This document shows positions 52,287-64,000 of a stretch of DNA of 64,000 nt, piece after piece. Position 1 is the first letter of the stretch. Each line of letters starts with the position of its first letter. Source of the DNA: Zygnema circumcarinatum (lineage: Eukaryota > Streptophyta > Zygnematophyceae > Zygnematales > Zygnemataceae); the NCBI GenBank assembly GCA_037447605.1, contig CM074805.1:3531465-3595464 (forward strand), given 5' to 3'. The notes under the pieces were generated by a model. It had not been told where the DNA came from and made no database searches. It saw only the letters and a list, made by a program, of their open reading frames with translations. Both the position numbers and the translations under genes were made by a program.

Positions 52287-53550
52287 GCTACTGCTATGTG
52301 ATCACGTCTGCACATGGTTGTGTGACCCACACGTCCTGTTGGCCACAAGCATGCATGTTCTTCGGAGCTTTTCTTTGGTCTGGGATTTCTAAGTTATCAT
52401 TTCACGTTACAGCCCTTGCGATTCATTTGGATCGGTAGAACATTGAGTCACTGGCAGTCCTAGTCATATTTGAAAGATGTTCACACGCTTTCATCGAATT
52501 TCTCACCAGTAGAGCCGACTGAAGTCTGTTTCATTCCCAAGCTGCCCATGGCCAAAAATTACTTCAAGCAGACAAACGGGCATAGCCTAACAACATCATT
52601 TAGACCTCACCGACAGTGCGAACTGCAAACAAGCTATAGTTTTGAAAGAAACTTCTGAAACTTGAAAACATGCAAGGCCCGCGTACCCGGATCATCTCGT
52701 AATGTCAATTTGCACACATAGCATTGCACAATATGCATCAGCCACCTAACCAATATCTAGTGCAGATAAACTCATATCTTTCAACAACATTTCAAGAACC
52801 AAATACCCTATGGTGCAAAAACTTAGTATAAATAATCAGGCAGAGAGAAAAGGTAATCAGAAAGCAGGAAGAGATCAAGATCAACACTATTGCATCTCCT
52901 CAGACTCCATGCGAGCCTTGTCTCCTTCACATTAGCTGCCAACGATTTCAAACAACATACAAAAAATCTCAACAATTTATTACTTCCGAAGAATATTCCT
53001 CACTTCCGACTAATGTCTGTGTTACCGCTCACTCTCTATGAAGACCTCAAACATACTTGCAGCGTACAAGTGCCCCGTCCTACAAAGCCATACCGATGGA
53101 CCAAGAAGCCTGTTATTCCGTATGTACATGTCGTCGTTAAGTAACGATTCCGCATCAACCATTACCCTCAGAGTTTTGCAGAAGATCTTGAACCTTTTTG
53201 TCTGATTTCCGTTTCAGCGGCAGCTGCAACAGTGAATACAGTACAAAAAGCTCTTCACTCTCAAAACGATTCCAAAACGTGAGACGTCAGCCTGTACAGA
53301 CAATCTTGATGTCTAAGAAGCTGCCTCAACTGTACCCAAGCAGGATACGAGTTTTATTGAATCTTCGTTTGAACGTTCCCTTGAAATGTAACTACTCCTA
53401 AAAGTGCTCTTAGCTCCAATCAAATCCCGTTCTTGTTTAATTGACCGTCAATCATCCCTCCATTGCAATAGGATACTCTCCCCATTCTCGCTGATTTTTC
53501 GACACAAGTGCCTCAACAAGTGGTAGTTTGGAAGCAAACGTTGATGCAAA

Positions 53551-54732
53551 TCAATGCTCCTGTTTGTCTGTCATATTCATAACCAACTCTTCAAAATACT
53601 GAATCCTCCTTGTGAGTTCGCTCACTTGTCCCTTAAGCTCGCTTCTCTCACACTCCCATGATCGAATTGTCTGTGTTAGTTTGGCTTCCAATTCAGCGGT
53701 CGTGCCAGCAACAGCCTTCTCTATTGTCTCCTGAACCCACGCATCTCCTGTTTTTGCAGCTGTTTCGTCAGCCAATGCATTCACAGTATGGCGATCAGAA
53801 CCTTGACACTTTGTACACTTATCCTCCTGGAAGTCCTGCAACAACTGCAGCCTACCCCCTGCACCAGTTTCACTCTTGCTACTCTCCATGACAGCGCTGA
53901 CCAAGGTTGCTCTCTCGTATTCTACAAGCTGCTTTCCAATGGCCACCACCTGCTCTTCACCCTCACCACTCATTCCACCTTCAGAATACTCTTCACCATA
54001 TTCCTCTGCAGCGGATATGTTGAATGAAATAGCGTTATTGAGGTCTGTCTCGCATAATTCACCAGCCTTTTGCACCTGCATGGAAAACCCTGACTCGGCA
54101 CAATGTCCTCCCTCGGAGGTTGGCTCAGCAGAAATATCCTCCTTGCCCTCAGCCATGTCGTCATGGGTGTCGCTTTGAAGTCCGGATGATTTATTTGCAG
54201 TTGTTGAATCTTCCATTCCACAACGCCGTTGAAGCAATTGCGCTCTTCCTCGAAGTTGCATTGGAGTTCTACGATCAAAACGAGGGGAAAACTCCTTCCA
54301 GGAGCGACCGCGTTCTGCAATGAGCTGACGAAGCAAAGCGTCCTCCTTCTTGCTGAATGGAGCTCTATTTATCGAGGGGTCAAGGACTTCCTTCCAGCGA
54401 GCACGACAACTTGGACCAGTGCGATCAAGCATACGAAGCTTCTTCAAGAGTTGCCAGTCAAATCCATGGTTGTTCACAAATGAAACCAGAGCTTCGTCCT
54501 CCTCAGGAGTCCAGTCTCGTCGCAACCTTGGCTTGTCTTCGAGCTGTACTTTATCCAGAGTAATAGGAGTTGGCAATCCTGCAGTTCGTAAGCGTTTCTC
54601 AGTTGGTTCTTCGGCCATTTTACGGCGCTTATCGAAGCTTGATTTTCTGGATGTCTTCCCTGTATGCTCTGTTGCCGCGAATGAAATGCTCGTCCCATGG
54701 CGGAAGCCATCCAACTGCGGCTTTCCCTGCAT
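53551..54732 (-). CDS. Two-repeat MYB/SANT protein with C-terminal coiled coil
   Basis: A single-exon frame of 393 aa. Two MYB-type repeats: residues about 70-119 (RRDWTPEEDEALVSFVNNHG, then CRARWKEVLDP) and about 122-170 (NRAPFSKKEDALLRQLIAERG, RSWKEF). Phe in place of the first Trp of repeat 2 is typical of R2R3-type MYBs, but the rest departs from canonical plant R2R3 proteins. A basic stretch (about 30-50, including KRRKM) may be a nuclear signal. The middle is acidic and disordered. Residues about 330-385 form a coiled coil, so it may dimerise. Repeat 1 resembles the single SANT of the 1,551-aa neighbour (W-x2-EED, HG, KL, CRxR), which suggests a local related pair. DNA binding and regulation are inferred from the fold only. 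Confidence 0.85.
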   Translation of the reverse strand: MQGKPQLDGFRHGTSISFAATEHTGKTSRKSSFDKRRKMAEEPTEKRLRTAGLPTPITLDKVQLEDKPRLRRDWTPEEDEALVSFVNNHGFDWQLLKKLRMLDRTGPSCRARWKEVLDPSINRAPFSKKEDALLRQLIAERGRSWKEFSPRFDRRTPMQLRGRAQLLQRRCGMEDSTTANKSSGLQSDTHDDMAEGKEDISAEPTSEGGHCAESGFSMQVQKAGELCETDLNNAISFNISAAEEYGEEYSEGGMSGEGEEQVVAIGKQLVEYERATLVSAVMESSKSETGAGGRLQLLQDFQEDKCTKCQGSDRHTVNALADETAAKTGDAWVQETIEKAVAGTTAELEAKLTQTIRSWECERSELKGQVSELTRRIQYFEELVMNMTDKQEH

Positions 54733-56481
54733 TTCCGCAAATCTCCTCAGCCCTTATTGTCACTGCGATTTCACAGTTCTGACTTTCACTTTTCCAGAAC
54801 CATCAGCAAGCTCAACCTGCAAACCTACACATTTCTTTGTCAATCAATGCACCAAGATAGACTGCCATCGTCCTCTACGATCGAAAGGCTTCAAGCAAAG
54901 CCAGCAAGAAACTCTGCCGAATGACACGCGATCCCACACCCCTGCTGCGCTCAAAATGCCTGTCTTGCCTACTTATTGTCGCAGAAATTTCAACTTGGCG
55001 GGAACTCGCCATCGCTGCACTCTCCAAGAAATTTAATTTTCGCCGCAGGCGGCCCTCAACCCCGAGCGCAGCTTCCCGGCGATAGAGAGCTGGCGGGCGT
55101 GAACGAGGCCAGCACATATCTTGACCTTTCGCGCCCTCCGCTTCTCCGTTTGCTTTAACGTTTACAATTCCTGGTATTTTTGAGCGAGTGGTTGTGCGGG
55201 AGCTGTGGTATGGTTTGAATTCTCGAGAGCGGACTGGATTCAGTGGTTGGTTGGAGACGCAGGATGGCTGCCGGCAGCCTCGTCATGGAGGATGGCCAGA
55301 GATGCTGATCGTATTCCTCTCTATGTTTTGAGCTTCAACTTCCTATGTCTCGTCCGCAAGGGTTCTTTACTCTCCTGCAGGTGCTGACCGACTTGTGACT
55401 AGTAATTCTGTTCAATTATTGTACAACCAAATCTTGCATGCGTCTCATACTGGATTCACTCTATTAGGGAGCAACCAGCTTGACTTCGAGGATATTCGTA
55501 CGTGGCAGCACAAATGAACCAGCTGTTTCCGAATCACAGCAACAGAAGTGTTCCCAGGCTGTTAATTACAAATTAGGTCTTGTCGTATTGTTTTTTACTT
55601 TCTTACTTTCCTCATTCGTACATATTCGATGTGCCTTCCCTGTTCTTCTCTAATCATCTGCCTCCATAATCTCCTGTACCTTCTTGACCTGATCACGTAC
55701 TTAGTGATCATTTTTTGCCCTTCAGTCAGCACAAAAACGTTTATTCTTGTAGTGGAGGAGCTTGTGACACCAAAAAAAGACCGCTACACAATGGTGATCA
55801 GATCAATGGCGGTAAGCTGTTTTTCTTGGAGGCCAAATCGCAAGCCCTGACTTGCAGCTTGTGTTTTCGTTTGAGAATTCTTTTCTTCCTCTGTTCGTGC
55901 TGCTGTCTCACAGAGACTTTTGAGTTGGCTTGGCGCTTACAGAAGGCCCTGTAATATAATGTCTCATTTGGATGCAAGTCATTGGTGATTTGCAGATACC
56001 AAGGCTTGCGGCAGCTGCTGCCCAGTGCCTTTTCAGATCGAGTTGCCAGGGCAATCGCTTGCAACCTGTGGTAAGTACGTGGTTTGAGGGATTTCGGCAT
56101 TTGAGTCATCTGTTATCCGCTTATGAATTGAAGTTCTCTAATCTTCACTTGATTCAATAAGAATGTGTCTGATGCAATCAATGAAATCCAGTTGTTCATG
56201 TTCCTCCCTCTTAGTTTTTTTTACAGGCATGTGGATTCTACAGCGAACTGCAGTAACCTATCACTGTACTCTATTTTTCATAACTTGCAATCAGGACAAA
56301 CTTTCTTTGGCTCAATTGCAGCAACTTTGTTTTGTTATGGGGCTAAAAGACGTGAAATCACTTTAGCTTCATGCCGCTCGCTTGCCGTTAGACTGGATGC
56401 TTCGATAACATACTTAAGGGTCAGTTGTAACCTCACTGCCTCAGTCAACGGAAATGTCTATCTGTCTATTTCTGTGTTCTG
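54733..56481. other. Divergent spacer with relic prenyl synthase exons
   Basis: Between the minus-strand MYB gene and the plus-strand prenyl synthase. It includes the promoters of both and the decayed exon copies at about 55735-56070. Short frames near 55205-55387 and 55629-55850 could contain 5' exons of the synthase but could not be joined with confidence. Confidence 0.4.
55735..56070 (+). pseudogene. Decayed duplicate of two prenyl synthase exons
   Basis: A block ending at 55811 encodes FILVVEELVTPKK then TMVIRSMA and is followed by a GTAAGC donor. It parallels [14 protein letters not shown] and MVVTE in the real exon at 57030-57113. A second block, 55996-56070 after a TTTGCAG acceptor, encodes IPRLAAAAAQCLFR then CQGNRLQPV. 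It parallels [13 protein letters not shown] and AQGKRFRPA at 57269-57340, again followed by GTAAGT. Splice sites and phase (0) are preserved, so the copies could still be spliced into the transcript, but key residues have changed (RFRP to RLQP). A partial tandem duplication is the simplest reading. Confidence 0.6.
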
Positions 56482-59400
56482 ATGAGCGTTAGCATAACGG
56501 AAAATGGAGACAATATGTTCCTATCAGCTTTGGGTGTTCATTCGTGCTTTGTTTCTCCTTCCGTGCAGCTCTCTCCGCCTGCATTTTCTTGTCTCGCCCG
56601 TTCTCCTGCCATCAATATTCCTGAACAGAATCCCTCCACCCCGGGGCAGGAACAGTTGTTATCTTTTCCCCTTCTTTCTTATCATTTCAGTCGTTCGGTA
56701 GCTTCGAGTGCCATGCGTTCCACCAATATTTTGTCTGCCGACACAGCAGAGGTATCTGGCCCTACTTCTGTCGACTATGCACACCGAACTCCGGGAGGCC
56801 ACCCGGTATGTTTTTGAATTTTCATCCCTTTCTTGTATTAATCTGTGGCTATTGCTTGTTCGACTAGCATGTGATAGCTGTGGTTTTGTTCCATAAAGTC
56901 GGTGCGCAGAGCAGCAGTCATGCTTGACCCGTTTCTTGGTGGGGAATGAGTATATTGTATGGATTAAAAAACATGTATGTTTACAGGAGAAAATGCAACT
57001 TACTACTTTCCACTTGGGGTCGCTGACAGTTAGGTGCGGTCGATCCTTTCTCCCTTGTCTCCGAGGAGCTAGCAATGCTGGGGGAGAAAATGCGGAAGAT
57101 GGTTGTGACTGAGGTAACTCGTCCTACCTTGCTCATTGTTTATCAGATTAAGGACGAGTGCCAGGGAACAAATTTATGTCTTTAAACACCGTGATTTGCG
57201 ATAGTCAACTTATACGCAGCAGCATTGTCACCATGTCACTATTGCTATCCCTTGCTTCGATTGTTCAGGTACCAAAGCTTGCCACTGCAGCTGAGTACTT
57301 CTTCAGAGTCGGTGCACAGGGGAAGCGCTTCCGCCCTGCAGTAAGTGCAAAATCCTTACATACCTACGTTCATTGGTCTGAATTGTACTGATCATTTGTA
57401 TGCAGTGGATGTGTGTGAGTAATCGACAGATTATGTTGGTGCTCTCTCTCGTGTTGATGAATGCCCATATCAAGGCAAGCCCGTTTCCCGCCGAAGGCCT
57501 CTAGGTTGGTTGTGCTGCTCGCATTTAAGCTCATGTTCAATGGTTTGTATGGCCGAGCTTGTTTGCAGGTACTTCTCTTGATGGCCTCGTCCCTTACAGG
57601 ATGCTCTCACGATACATCACAGGGGCATTCAGGGACTGAACTCCGGCAACGCCAGCAGCGCCTTGCAGAAATCACAGAGATGATACATGTGAGCTTGCAA
57701 ACAGCCTGAGCCATGGTTGATACATGGAAGCTGACGAAGTGCTTTCGTGTGCTTAAGAGTATACTAACGAATGACACAAGCTTCATATTGGCAACTTTGT
57801 ATGTCTATCTTTGTCTTGTGTCCTCTGTGTGAGCCTCTAGAATTCAACTTACCTTGCCAGATCTCCTCTGCAGTCTGGCATCTTTTACAGCTATGTTGTA
57901 CCTATGAGATTAGCATGCGCCAATACAATTTTGGTATGTCTTGATGGCTTCAAACCTTCATAGAAAGGTGGAACTGCTAGAAATCCATCTATTAAGTGCT
58001 AAGGTTAAAAGAGACAACTCGCTCATTCAGAGAAGCTAGCTTTATCTGCTGCCTTAGGTGTCTATGCCTGAAGCTGATGCATTGAGCAAAATTTGTTCTG
58101 TTTGATAACTTGGCAGAATTCAAGACGACGATGAGCTAGCTTTCTGATTCTTTTCTAAATCTAGACTGCGTGATGAACTCCTGTTTTACAGGTGGCCAGT
58201 CTCTTGCACGATGATGTGTTGGATCACGCAGATACGCGCAGGGGTGTGGGCTCTCTCAACTTCGTTATGGGAAACAAGGTGAACGCTTGTTCATACCAGG
58301 CATTTACCATTTGTTGAGGTACTATCTGGAACGTCATTGTTAGCGGGAGTTTGAAATATTGCAAAAGATATAGTCAGTTATTTATTGGAAAAATCCGAAG
58401 ATTCGTCAATTTCAAGGTTGCCCTTCATGGTCTGGACATATAGCTCATTATTTTTCCACTTCCTCACGATGGTTGTCACTCATTGATCAGAGCATTGCCA
58501 GCATCTGAAAGTCTTGGGCTGCGGCCTGACTGAGCTGACAGGGTCAACACGTGGCGGGGTAACGTACCAGCTGGCAGTCCTGGCTGGAGACTTCTTATTG
58601 GCGCGTGCCTCCGTCGCCCTTGCATCTCTGCGCAACACCGAGGTGGGCGTGTGACGGTTCGAATTTCCTTTCATTGTTTAATCTTAAGGATAGTGCGTGG
58701 ACTACATCATTATATTGTTGGTAGGCCAGTTTTCATATGCACCTTTTTGTTTGGTTCTGGCAAATATCTGACAAACATTTTATGCGATGAATGAAAAAGT
58801 ACCAAACAACGCAAGATTTTGATCAAATTTTGCAAAAGCTATGAGGCAGTGCACTATCTTAAGGTTATGTACGCACTGGTGTTATTTGACCTCTCCTGAT
58901 CGACCTTTCTGGTGGGCAGGTGGTAGAGCTTCTGTCAAATGTTCTAGAGCATCTTGTGACAGGGGAGATCATGCAAATGGTGGCCGAGCCGAGGCAGCAC
59001 TGCAGGTGGAGATGAGGATGTCTCTTAGTTTGCATCAATTTATGTGATGAAATGGCATTATGTTGACGAGACTTCCGTACTCCTTGAGAGTTTTATGGTC
59101 TCCAAAGAGAGCGTGATTGTGTCGACTATTCTTCAACTTTTCTGCCGCTGATTTTTTTGTATTGTTGGCTTTTTTTTTGTTGAGACCAGCATGGAATATT
59201 ACCTGCAGAAAAATTTCTATAAAACAGCTTCTCTTCTGGCCAACAGTTGCAAGGCGATTGCCGTCCTTGGCCACCAGACACCTGACGTTGCCGACTTGGC
59301 ATTTCACTATGGCCGTCATCTTGTGAGTCCTGCTGATGCTTCAACCCAAAGTGGTGCTAAAAGGGATGGAATGTCATTAGGAAGATGGGTTTCTTGCACC

Positions 59401-60611
59401 TTTTTGTCTTCACTTGTTTATTCAAGTTCGTGGGACCACCCTTTTCAGGAATTGCTGCTTTTTTATTTTTGGATCTGCGTAAGCTGTCGCACTGGTTCAT
59501 TGAAACTAGCCGACCACTTTCTGTATACTCTAGATGGCTCACCCTGGGTAATGATCAGTTCTTCGAGTGTAGGTGTGCTATCATGAAGTGCTGACTTAAT
59601 TTTCCTAATTTCCCGCAGGGCCAAGCCTTTCAGCTGGTGGACGATGCCTTAGACTTCACTGGAAGCTTTGCCACACTGGGGAAGCCGACACTATCAGACT
59701 TGCGAGAGGTAAGAGTTTTTCCGCAGTTCAAAGGTAACCCCGGCTCAATGGGCCATAGGTCCAATGCTAGTTCTAGCCGACGAGTCCTTGCCTCAATAAC
59801 CTACTGACTCGCACATTTGGCCATGGGCACCTTACCCTCTCATGCTTCCTTGCTTCTTATTATCTGGGATACCATAATGCCCTGAGGTGCATAACATGTG
59901 GCATCATATCGTCAAAAACGCTGGAGGTGTTGGCTGCAGGGCTTAGCAACGGCACCGGTCCTATTTGCAGCTGAGCAACATACTGGCATGCTGGACCTCA
60001 TTCATCGAAAGTTTTCTCGAGCGGGTGATGTGGAACAGGTAGATGTCATGCAATTCTATTGAAGTTTATTTTCATTGATTTGCAGAACACAAAGTTCACG
60101 GAGTTCTGTTGGTGTCAAGCATGAATGTTGGTTGAAACATGTGAAGAAAGTCAGAGGGCATCTGGCTCTCGACTAGCAGCTATCAGTATTATCTGGTTAA
60201 TGGGGTCGAAGCGATGTGCCGCTTATTGTGGTGAAAGAAACCGCGCGTTTGTGGGGTTGTGTGTCCTTCTTTTCTGCCTTTTCTCCTGCTTTTGTTGTTT
60301 ATGATTTGATGCATGTGTTGGAACCACTGTTTTACTGTCTTTACCTCCATCACTAGAGGGCTAAACGGTTCCTTACGCTCGCTCCCTTTTTCTTTTTCTA
60401 AATGTTTCTATGCCTCCTGGTGGGTGAGCAGGCATTGGCGTGGGTGAAGACGAGCAGAGGCATTGAGCGCACACATGCGCTTGCCGCTGAGCATGCCGCC
60501 TTGGCAGAAAATGCAATTCTCTCTCTCCCGGCAACAACATCCGAAACCGCAAAACTTTGCAGGCAGGGCTTGATAGACATTAGCTCCCGAGTCCTGACCA
60601 GACGGAATTGA
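56482..60611 (+). CDS. SPS: Long-chain polyprenyl (solanesyl-type) diphosphate synthase
   Basis: Eleven exons keep one frame: 56482-56805, 57030-57113, 57269-57340, 57569-57688, 58192-58278, 58571-58642, 58920-59005, 59190-59322, 59619-59708, 59940-60038, 60432-60611 (448 aa). Trans-prenyltransferase motifs are intact: GKRFRPA; first Asp-rich motif [14 protein letters not shown] (about 204-217); [32 protein letters not shown]; second Asp-rich motif [11 protein letters not shown] (about 332-342); and a C-terminal [11 protein letters not shown]. It would add isopentenyl diphosphate to an allylic primer to make the ubiquinone or plastoquinone side chain. The sequence resembles plant SPS/COQ1 more than short-chain GGPP synthases. 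The first about 100 residues, Ser/Pro-rich with few acids, look like an organelle transit peptide. ATG 56482 is the first in-frame start of that exon; an acceptor at 56568 leaves open an earlier exon instead. Confidence 0.9.
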
Positions 60612-61645
60612 TTCATTGTACTTTCAGAAGAGAGGGCGGGGGCCGTTCTTCCAGGGAGAGATCCATTTATGCGCAGGTGTAGAATATGCAGAGATTTGAT
60701 CGCTAGTTCAATTTTTTGTGGGCGGGCTCACTTCCTCCTGCAAGAGATTAATCCTTTGGGCTCACATTTCGGAGCTCTGCTTCGTTACTCTCTCTTGTAA
60801 ACTGGAAATTATTTGTCCACCACCGGTAGCTTCAAGTCTGCTGATGTTGTAGAAGCTGACGAACAACTGTTAACGTGGGGTATGAGTAGGCCTCTCGCGC
60901 AGGAAAACTGTTGCCTTAATTTGTAACATGACGGCAATGAGTACAGATGGCAATGAGTACAGATGTATTGGTTGCCATCGAATGTTGGAGACGGTTGTCA
61001 GTAACATGGCGGGTCCGCAGATTTTCCTTGCCAATTCTGTCTCGAGGTTGAAAGTCGACGTTTGTATGACGATGGCTGGGGGAGGACAACCCTTTTTCCA
61101 CACGCCACCTATTTAATGGTATTTGCACCTCTTGACCTGCCAAGCCGCTGAGATGGTTTTACTTTGCCATCGATCTATTGCGGCTCTCAGTTATCTGTTA
61201 GTTCAACGCTCCTCACAGCGCACGCAATGCGTTATTTCAACTCGTTTTCTGTGTTGCTTACGGCCCAAGCCCGTCATGCGACATTGTGGGCTCGGGCTTC
61301 CAAACACAACCTCCTCTCTCTTGCCCGAACCATGAGGAAGAAGGCTGAAGGGGCTGTTTGCCTCCCTGGACAAGTCCTCTCCAGACTCCTCTCCTCTCAT
61401 AAGACTCTCACAGGCCAACAAAGAAGTCTACATGCTCCGTCATAGGGAAAAAAGCCCCTCCAGCCGTGTGACTGGCGATTGATCATTCCTTCCTTGGTGC
61501 GTACATTCTGTCAGCTGCTCGTTCACGCAGCAAGAGGTGTACTCTGAGCTCAAGTGCTACGTGCACTCATTGTAGCGTTCCTCTCAGCGGTGAACACCAT
61601 GACCACTCTGTAGCAATCATCTTGTCCAATCAAAACCTGAACTTT
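60612..61645. other. Convergent spacer, prenyl synthase and RPS19
   Basis: About 1 kb between two convergent stop codons, presumably both 3' UTRs plus spacer. It holds a short direct repeat GGCAATGAGTACAGATG at about 60933 and 60949. No gene is supported; the frames at 61123-61445 show no family. Confidence 0.5.
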
Positions 61646-63730
61646 CTACGCGCTTGGGCCGGCGATCCTGCCTGCAATACGGTCCAGGTCACGCTGTCCA
61701 TCGTTTGTGATCCGCCTCCCTCTGCACCCAACGGATGCCCGTCAGACTATATCACAACAATCCCGCAACTGTGATACAGCCTGCAGGAACGAGGCAAAAG
61801 GTACCTGGCCAGGCAAGTCGCCTTTGGTACCACTCAATCCCTTCCATATATACATCCCTTTGGACACGAGCATGTGTGAGACTACATCGCTGGGACAGCT
61901 AACTCTAGCTTTCTCTCTTGGGCATCTGTTAATTTGAAGAGTCGAAAGCATTTGGAAGTATGGCCATCAGAAAGCAAAAAAACACAAAACATTCATGCTC
62001 CCCACAACAGGCTATGAACATAACTCCTCTTTCGTAACAGCCAGTTAAAGCGTTTGCCACCCTCACCCCTTCGGATCTTTCTCCAGGATGTTGATAGCCT
62101 CCAACTGTTGCAGAACGTGCCGAGCAATAGAGCCGCTGCTCGATCTGAAGTGAGATGGCCGGGAACCGTTGTTCTTACTACCACCTGCACACAAATATAG
62201 TGCACATTTAAACAGATGTATAGTTTGACGCACTTGAAGACAGAAACACCAAGACAAGACGTAGATCCCTCAGCGTGGAACATGGTTGAGACATACCGCT
62301 GGTGAAAAGTACTCAGAAACGAGGTTTGATTAGAAGATATCACTAAATATATAGTTTTGGAAGAGAAGCTATTCTCAAAGTGACAGCTACTTTCCAACAA
62401 TGAGAGTAACGGTGAGCATTTTGAGTTATTGGTGAAAAAAACGTGATGACCAGGAACTGCAAATGAATGATTGGCGGTAAGCTTATGTGCATTAACAGTT
62501 CAATGAAATCTTCTCATCGGATTCTATCAACTCGACTCGACTGGACATTGAAACAACACTGAGACTTCTTCCTTACTACGACTCTCCTTTGCATTACCGA
62601 AGCCCTTCGTCATGAATACACCGAGAGTAAACAACCGCTTACACGACGTTTCGTGACATCTACAGATGGAAGTATAGCTGAGTAACAAGCAGCAGAAGAC
62701 TGCGCCATGCTTACTGAAATCCAAGCATTACGAGTCCTAGTACCGCATATTGGTGATTGAGTTCACTCTGCCTGATATCACTGTGACTTCACAATTGCAT
62801 GCTTTGCAAATATCGTATGCAAAACATTACAATCATACTCTTACCTATTCTTGGCATTAATCACGATTCCAACTAACTTCTGAGACTCCTTCCCGGGTTT
62901 GCAAAAGACACCTCCCCACATGGAAAGGTATGTGCGATCATTACTAGGAGCCAGGCTCTTAGGAAGTGCTGATCCTCCCTACTATATCCATTTTCCCTAA
63001 ATCTTCAATTCCAAGCTACAAAGACCGACCAACTATGTATCAAGCCATACTCCTCACTTAAGTGGGGAAGCTGCAGGAGAAGTTCTATATGAAGGAAATA
63101 AGAAAGCAGTTTTGACACTCACCATACATCCTCTTCAGCGCTCCAATGCCAAGCCCCTGACGGAGATACACTTTGCGGGCAATGGAAGCTGGATACAAGA
63201 ACAAAAATGAGAAATATTACATATTGGCTGAACAGGCATGAGAAAATCCATTGGCCATGAAAAGATATAAAGGCTTTCCTACAGAAATGCGTTTATCACC
63301 TAACTCACGTAGCATTAACCACAACAACTTCAGTACAACTGCACTCTGAATCAGCTTGCCATTGCGACAAAGACACTAGTCGAGGACAACCTCAAACGCG
63401 TCTCCTACGCCCCATTTCTGTTGTAACTCGTTCTAGAACTACCACATACCAGACTGCAGTGAACAAACATTCGCCATTACAAGGCCTTTATTATCTCCAG
63501 CCTTTGGTCGTCCACCCGTGCAATACAGCGCCTTCAGCGTATATTCTCATACCCCCATAAGCAAAAGCCATCATCACCTGCCCCCCTCTCTCGGGCAACC
63601 ACTAAAAAGCCCTCCGTCTAAACAAGCTGAAACGCATACCTGCGCGAACATAGTACCAGTCAGGGTCATAAGGCGCCAGCTCCTTGTATGTGGCTGTCTT
63701 CACCAGGTCGGCCCAAGTAGGCACCTCGAC
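61646..63730 (-). CDS. RPS19: 40S ribosomal protein S19 (5' end beyond window)
   Basis: Four exons on the minus strand keep one frame: 63730-63640, 63188-63123, 62184-62067, 61721-61646 (116 codons plus stop). They encode the RPS19/eS19 body: [83 protein letters not shown] and GGRRI then [15 protein letters not shown]. eS19 is an essential small-subunit protein needed for 18S rRNA maturation. Plant eS19 is about 143 aa, so roughly 27 N-terminal residues are missing. The first exon (typically starting near MATAKTV) must lie beyond 64000 or in unrecognised sequence above 63731, which begins with a proper acceptor (TTGCAG). All phases agree. Confidence 0.95.
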
Positions 63731-64000
63731 CTGCAATATTGAGATTTTTTTATCACAAAGCAGAAACAAAATAAGTGACAACTTATGCTGAGAAGGGTTC
63801 GTCGAGAGAGCTCGCCATATTATAAAACCTGCTGTTTAGCGAAATTCAGACCGTTTCATATTCCTAATTCCTCCTTTCGCCTCACCCGACTCATGTCACT
63901 TGGAAAAATACTTTTAATATGAAAAAACGAGGGCTCCCCAACCACGTCCAATTGTTGAGGTTGCAAGGAACGAATATAGGCAATTATTTAGCAGTGTAAA

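Larger units (their letters stand above)
50715..53550. other. Spacer between the two MYB/coiled-coil genes
   Basis: 2.8 kb rich in repeats: telomere-like tract (51221-51320), a TA-flanked MITE (51337-51706), a hairpin (51797-51848), dispersed repeat copy B (52135-52213) and a (GA)n microsatellite (52265-52286). From 52290 to 53550 I see no gene. The short minus-strand frame at 50984-51181 may be a 5' exon of the larger MYB gene. Confidence 0.5.

Overview
The window looks like nuclear DNA of an intron-rich eukaryote of the green lineage, most likely a streptophyte alga or early-diverging plant. This is inferred from gene content: a Casparian-strip-like membrane protein, a BOR-type borate exporter and a VPS51 of nearly Arabidopsis length. 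Plant-type telomere-like tracts (TTTAGGG, TTTTAGGG, TTTTTAGGG) and AAACCCTAA boxes point the same way. Nearly all introns are GT-AG, short to medium (about 100 to 1,500 nt), and carry GTAAG/GTGAG donors and TGCAG acceptors. I saw no bacterial operons, CRISPR arrays or complete rRNA or tRNA genes. The species itself cannot be named from the sequence. Exon borders below were worked out by hand from splice sites, reading phase and family conservation. In eight of the nine gene models the assigned exons keep one open frame; the exception is the uncertain minus-strand fragment at 12268-12706.

Layout. 1-3700: intergenic, with one possible terminal exon. 3718-4876: a cluster of inverted-repeat (foldback) elements made of GTAC-rich 9-bp units. 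4880-5450: a GC-rich island in front of a ten-exon gene (5865-11647, +) for a protein with six CCCH zinc fingers in three tandem pairs, muscleblind-like in spacing and sequence. 12268-12706: a weak minus-strand gene fragment. 14876-16723 (+): CASP-like four-helix membrane protein. 18762-24374 (-): squalene epoxidase, ten exons. 25212-27833 (+): an FG-GAP/ASPIC-UnbV (CRTAC-like) protein, divergent from squalene epoxidase across an 837-bp intergenic region that holds a perfect 16-bp double G-box palindrome. 28826-37561 (+): VPS51, twenty exons. 39061-44837 (-): borate transporter, thirteen exons, one with a GC donor. 46059-50714 (-) and 53551-54732 (-): two intronless MYB/SANT plus coiled-coil proteins, the larger ending in an RS-repeat tail. 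56482-60611 (+): a long-chain polyprenyl (solanesyl-type) diphosphate synthase, preceded by decayed copies of two of its own exons. 61646-63730 (-): ribosomal protein S19, whose 5' end lies beyond the window.

The genes do not form a pathway cluster. Squalene epoxidase and the polyprenyl synthase both use isoprenoid precursors (sterols; ubiquinone or plastoquinone side chains), and VPS51 and the borate exporter both act in the endomembrane and plasma-membrane system, but these are separate eukaryotic transcription units. The most unusual items are the six-finger muscleblind-like protein, the 1,551-residue MYB/coiled-coil/RS protein and its nearby relative, the variant telomere-like tracts concentrated in borate-transporter introns, a dispersed repeat family, several foldback elements, and the partial exon duplication in front of the prenyl synthase.
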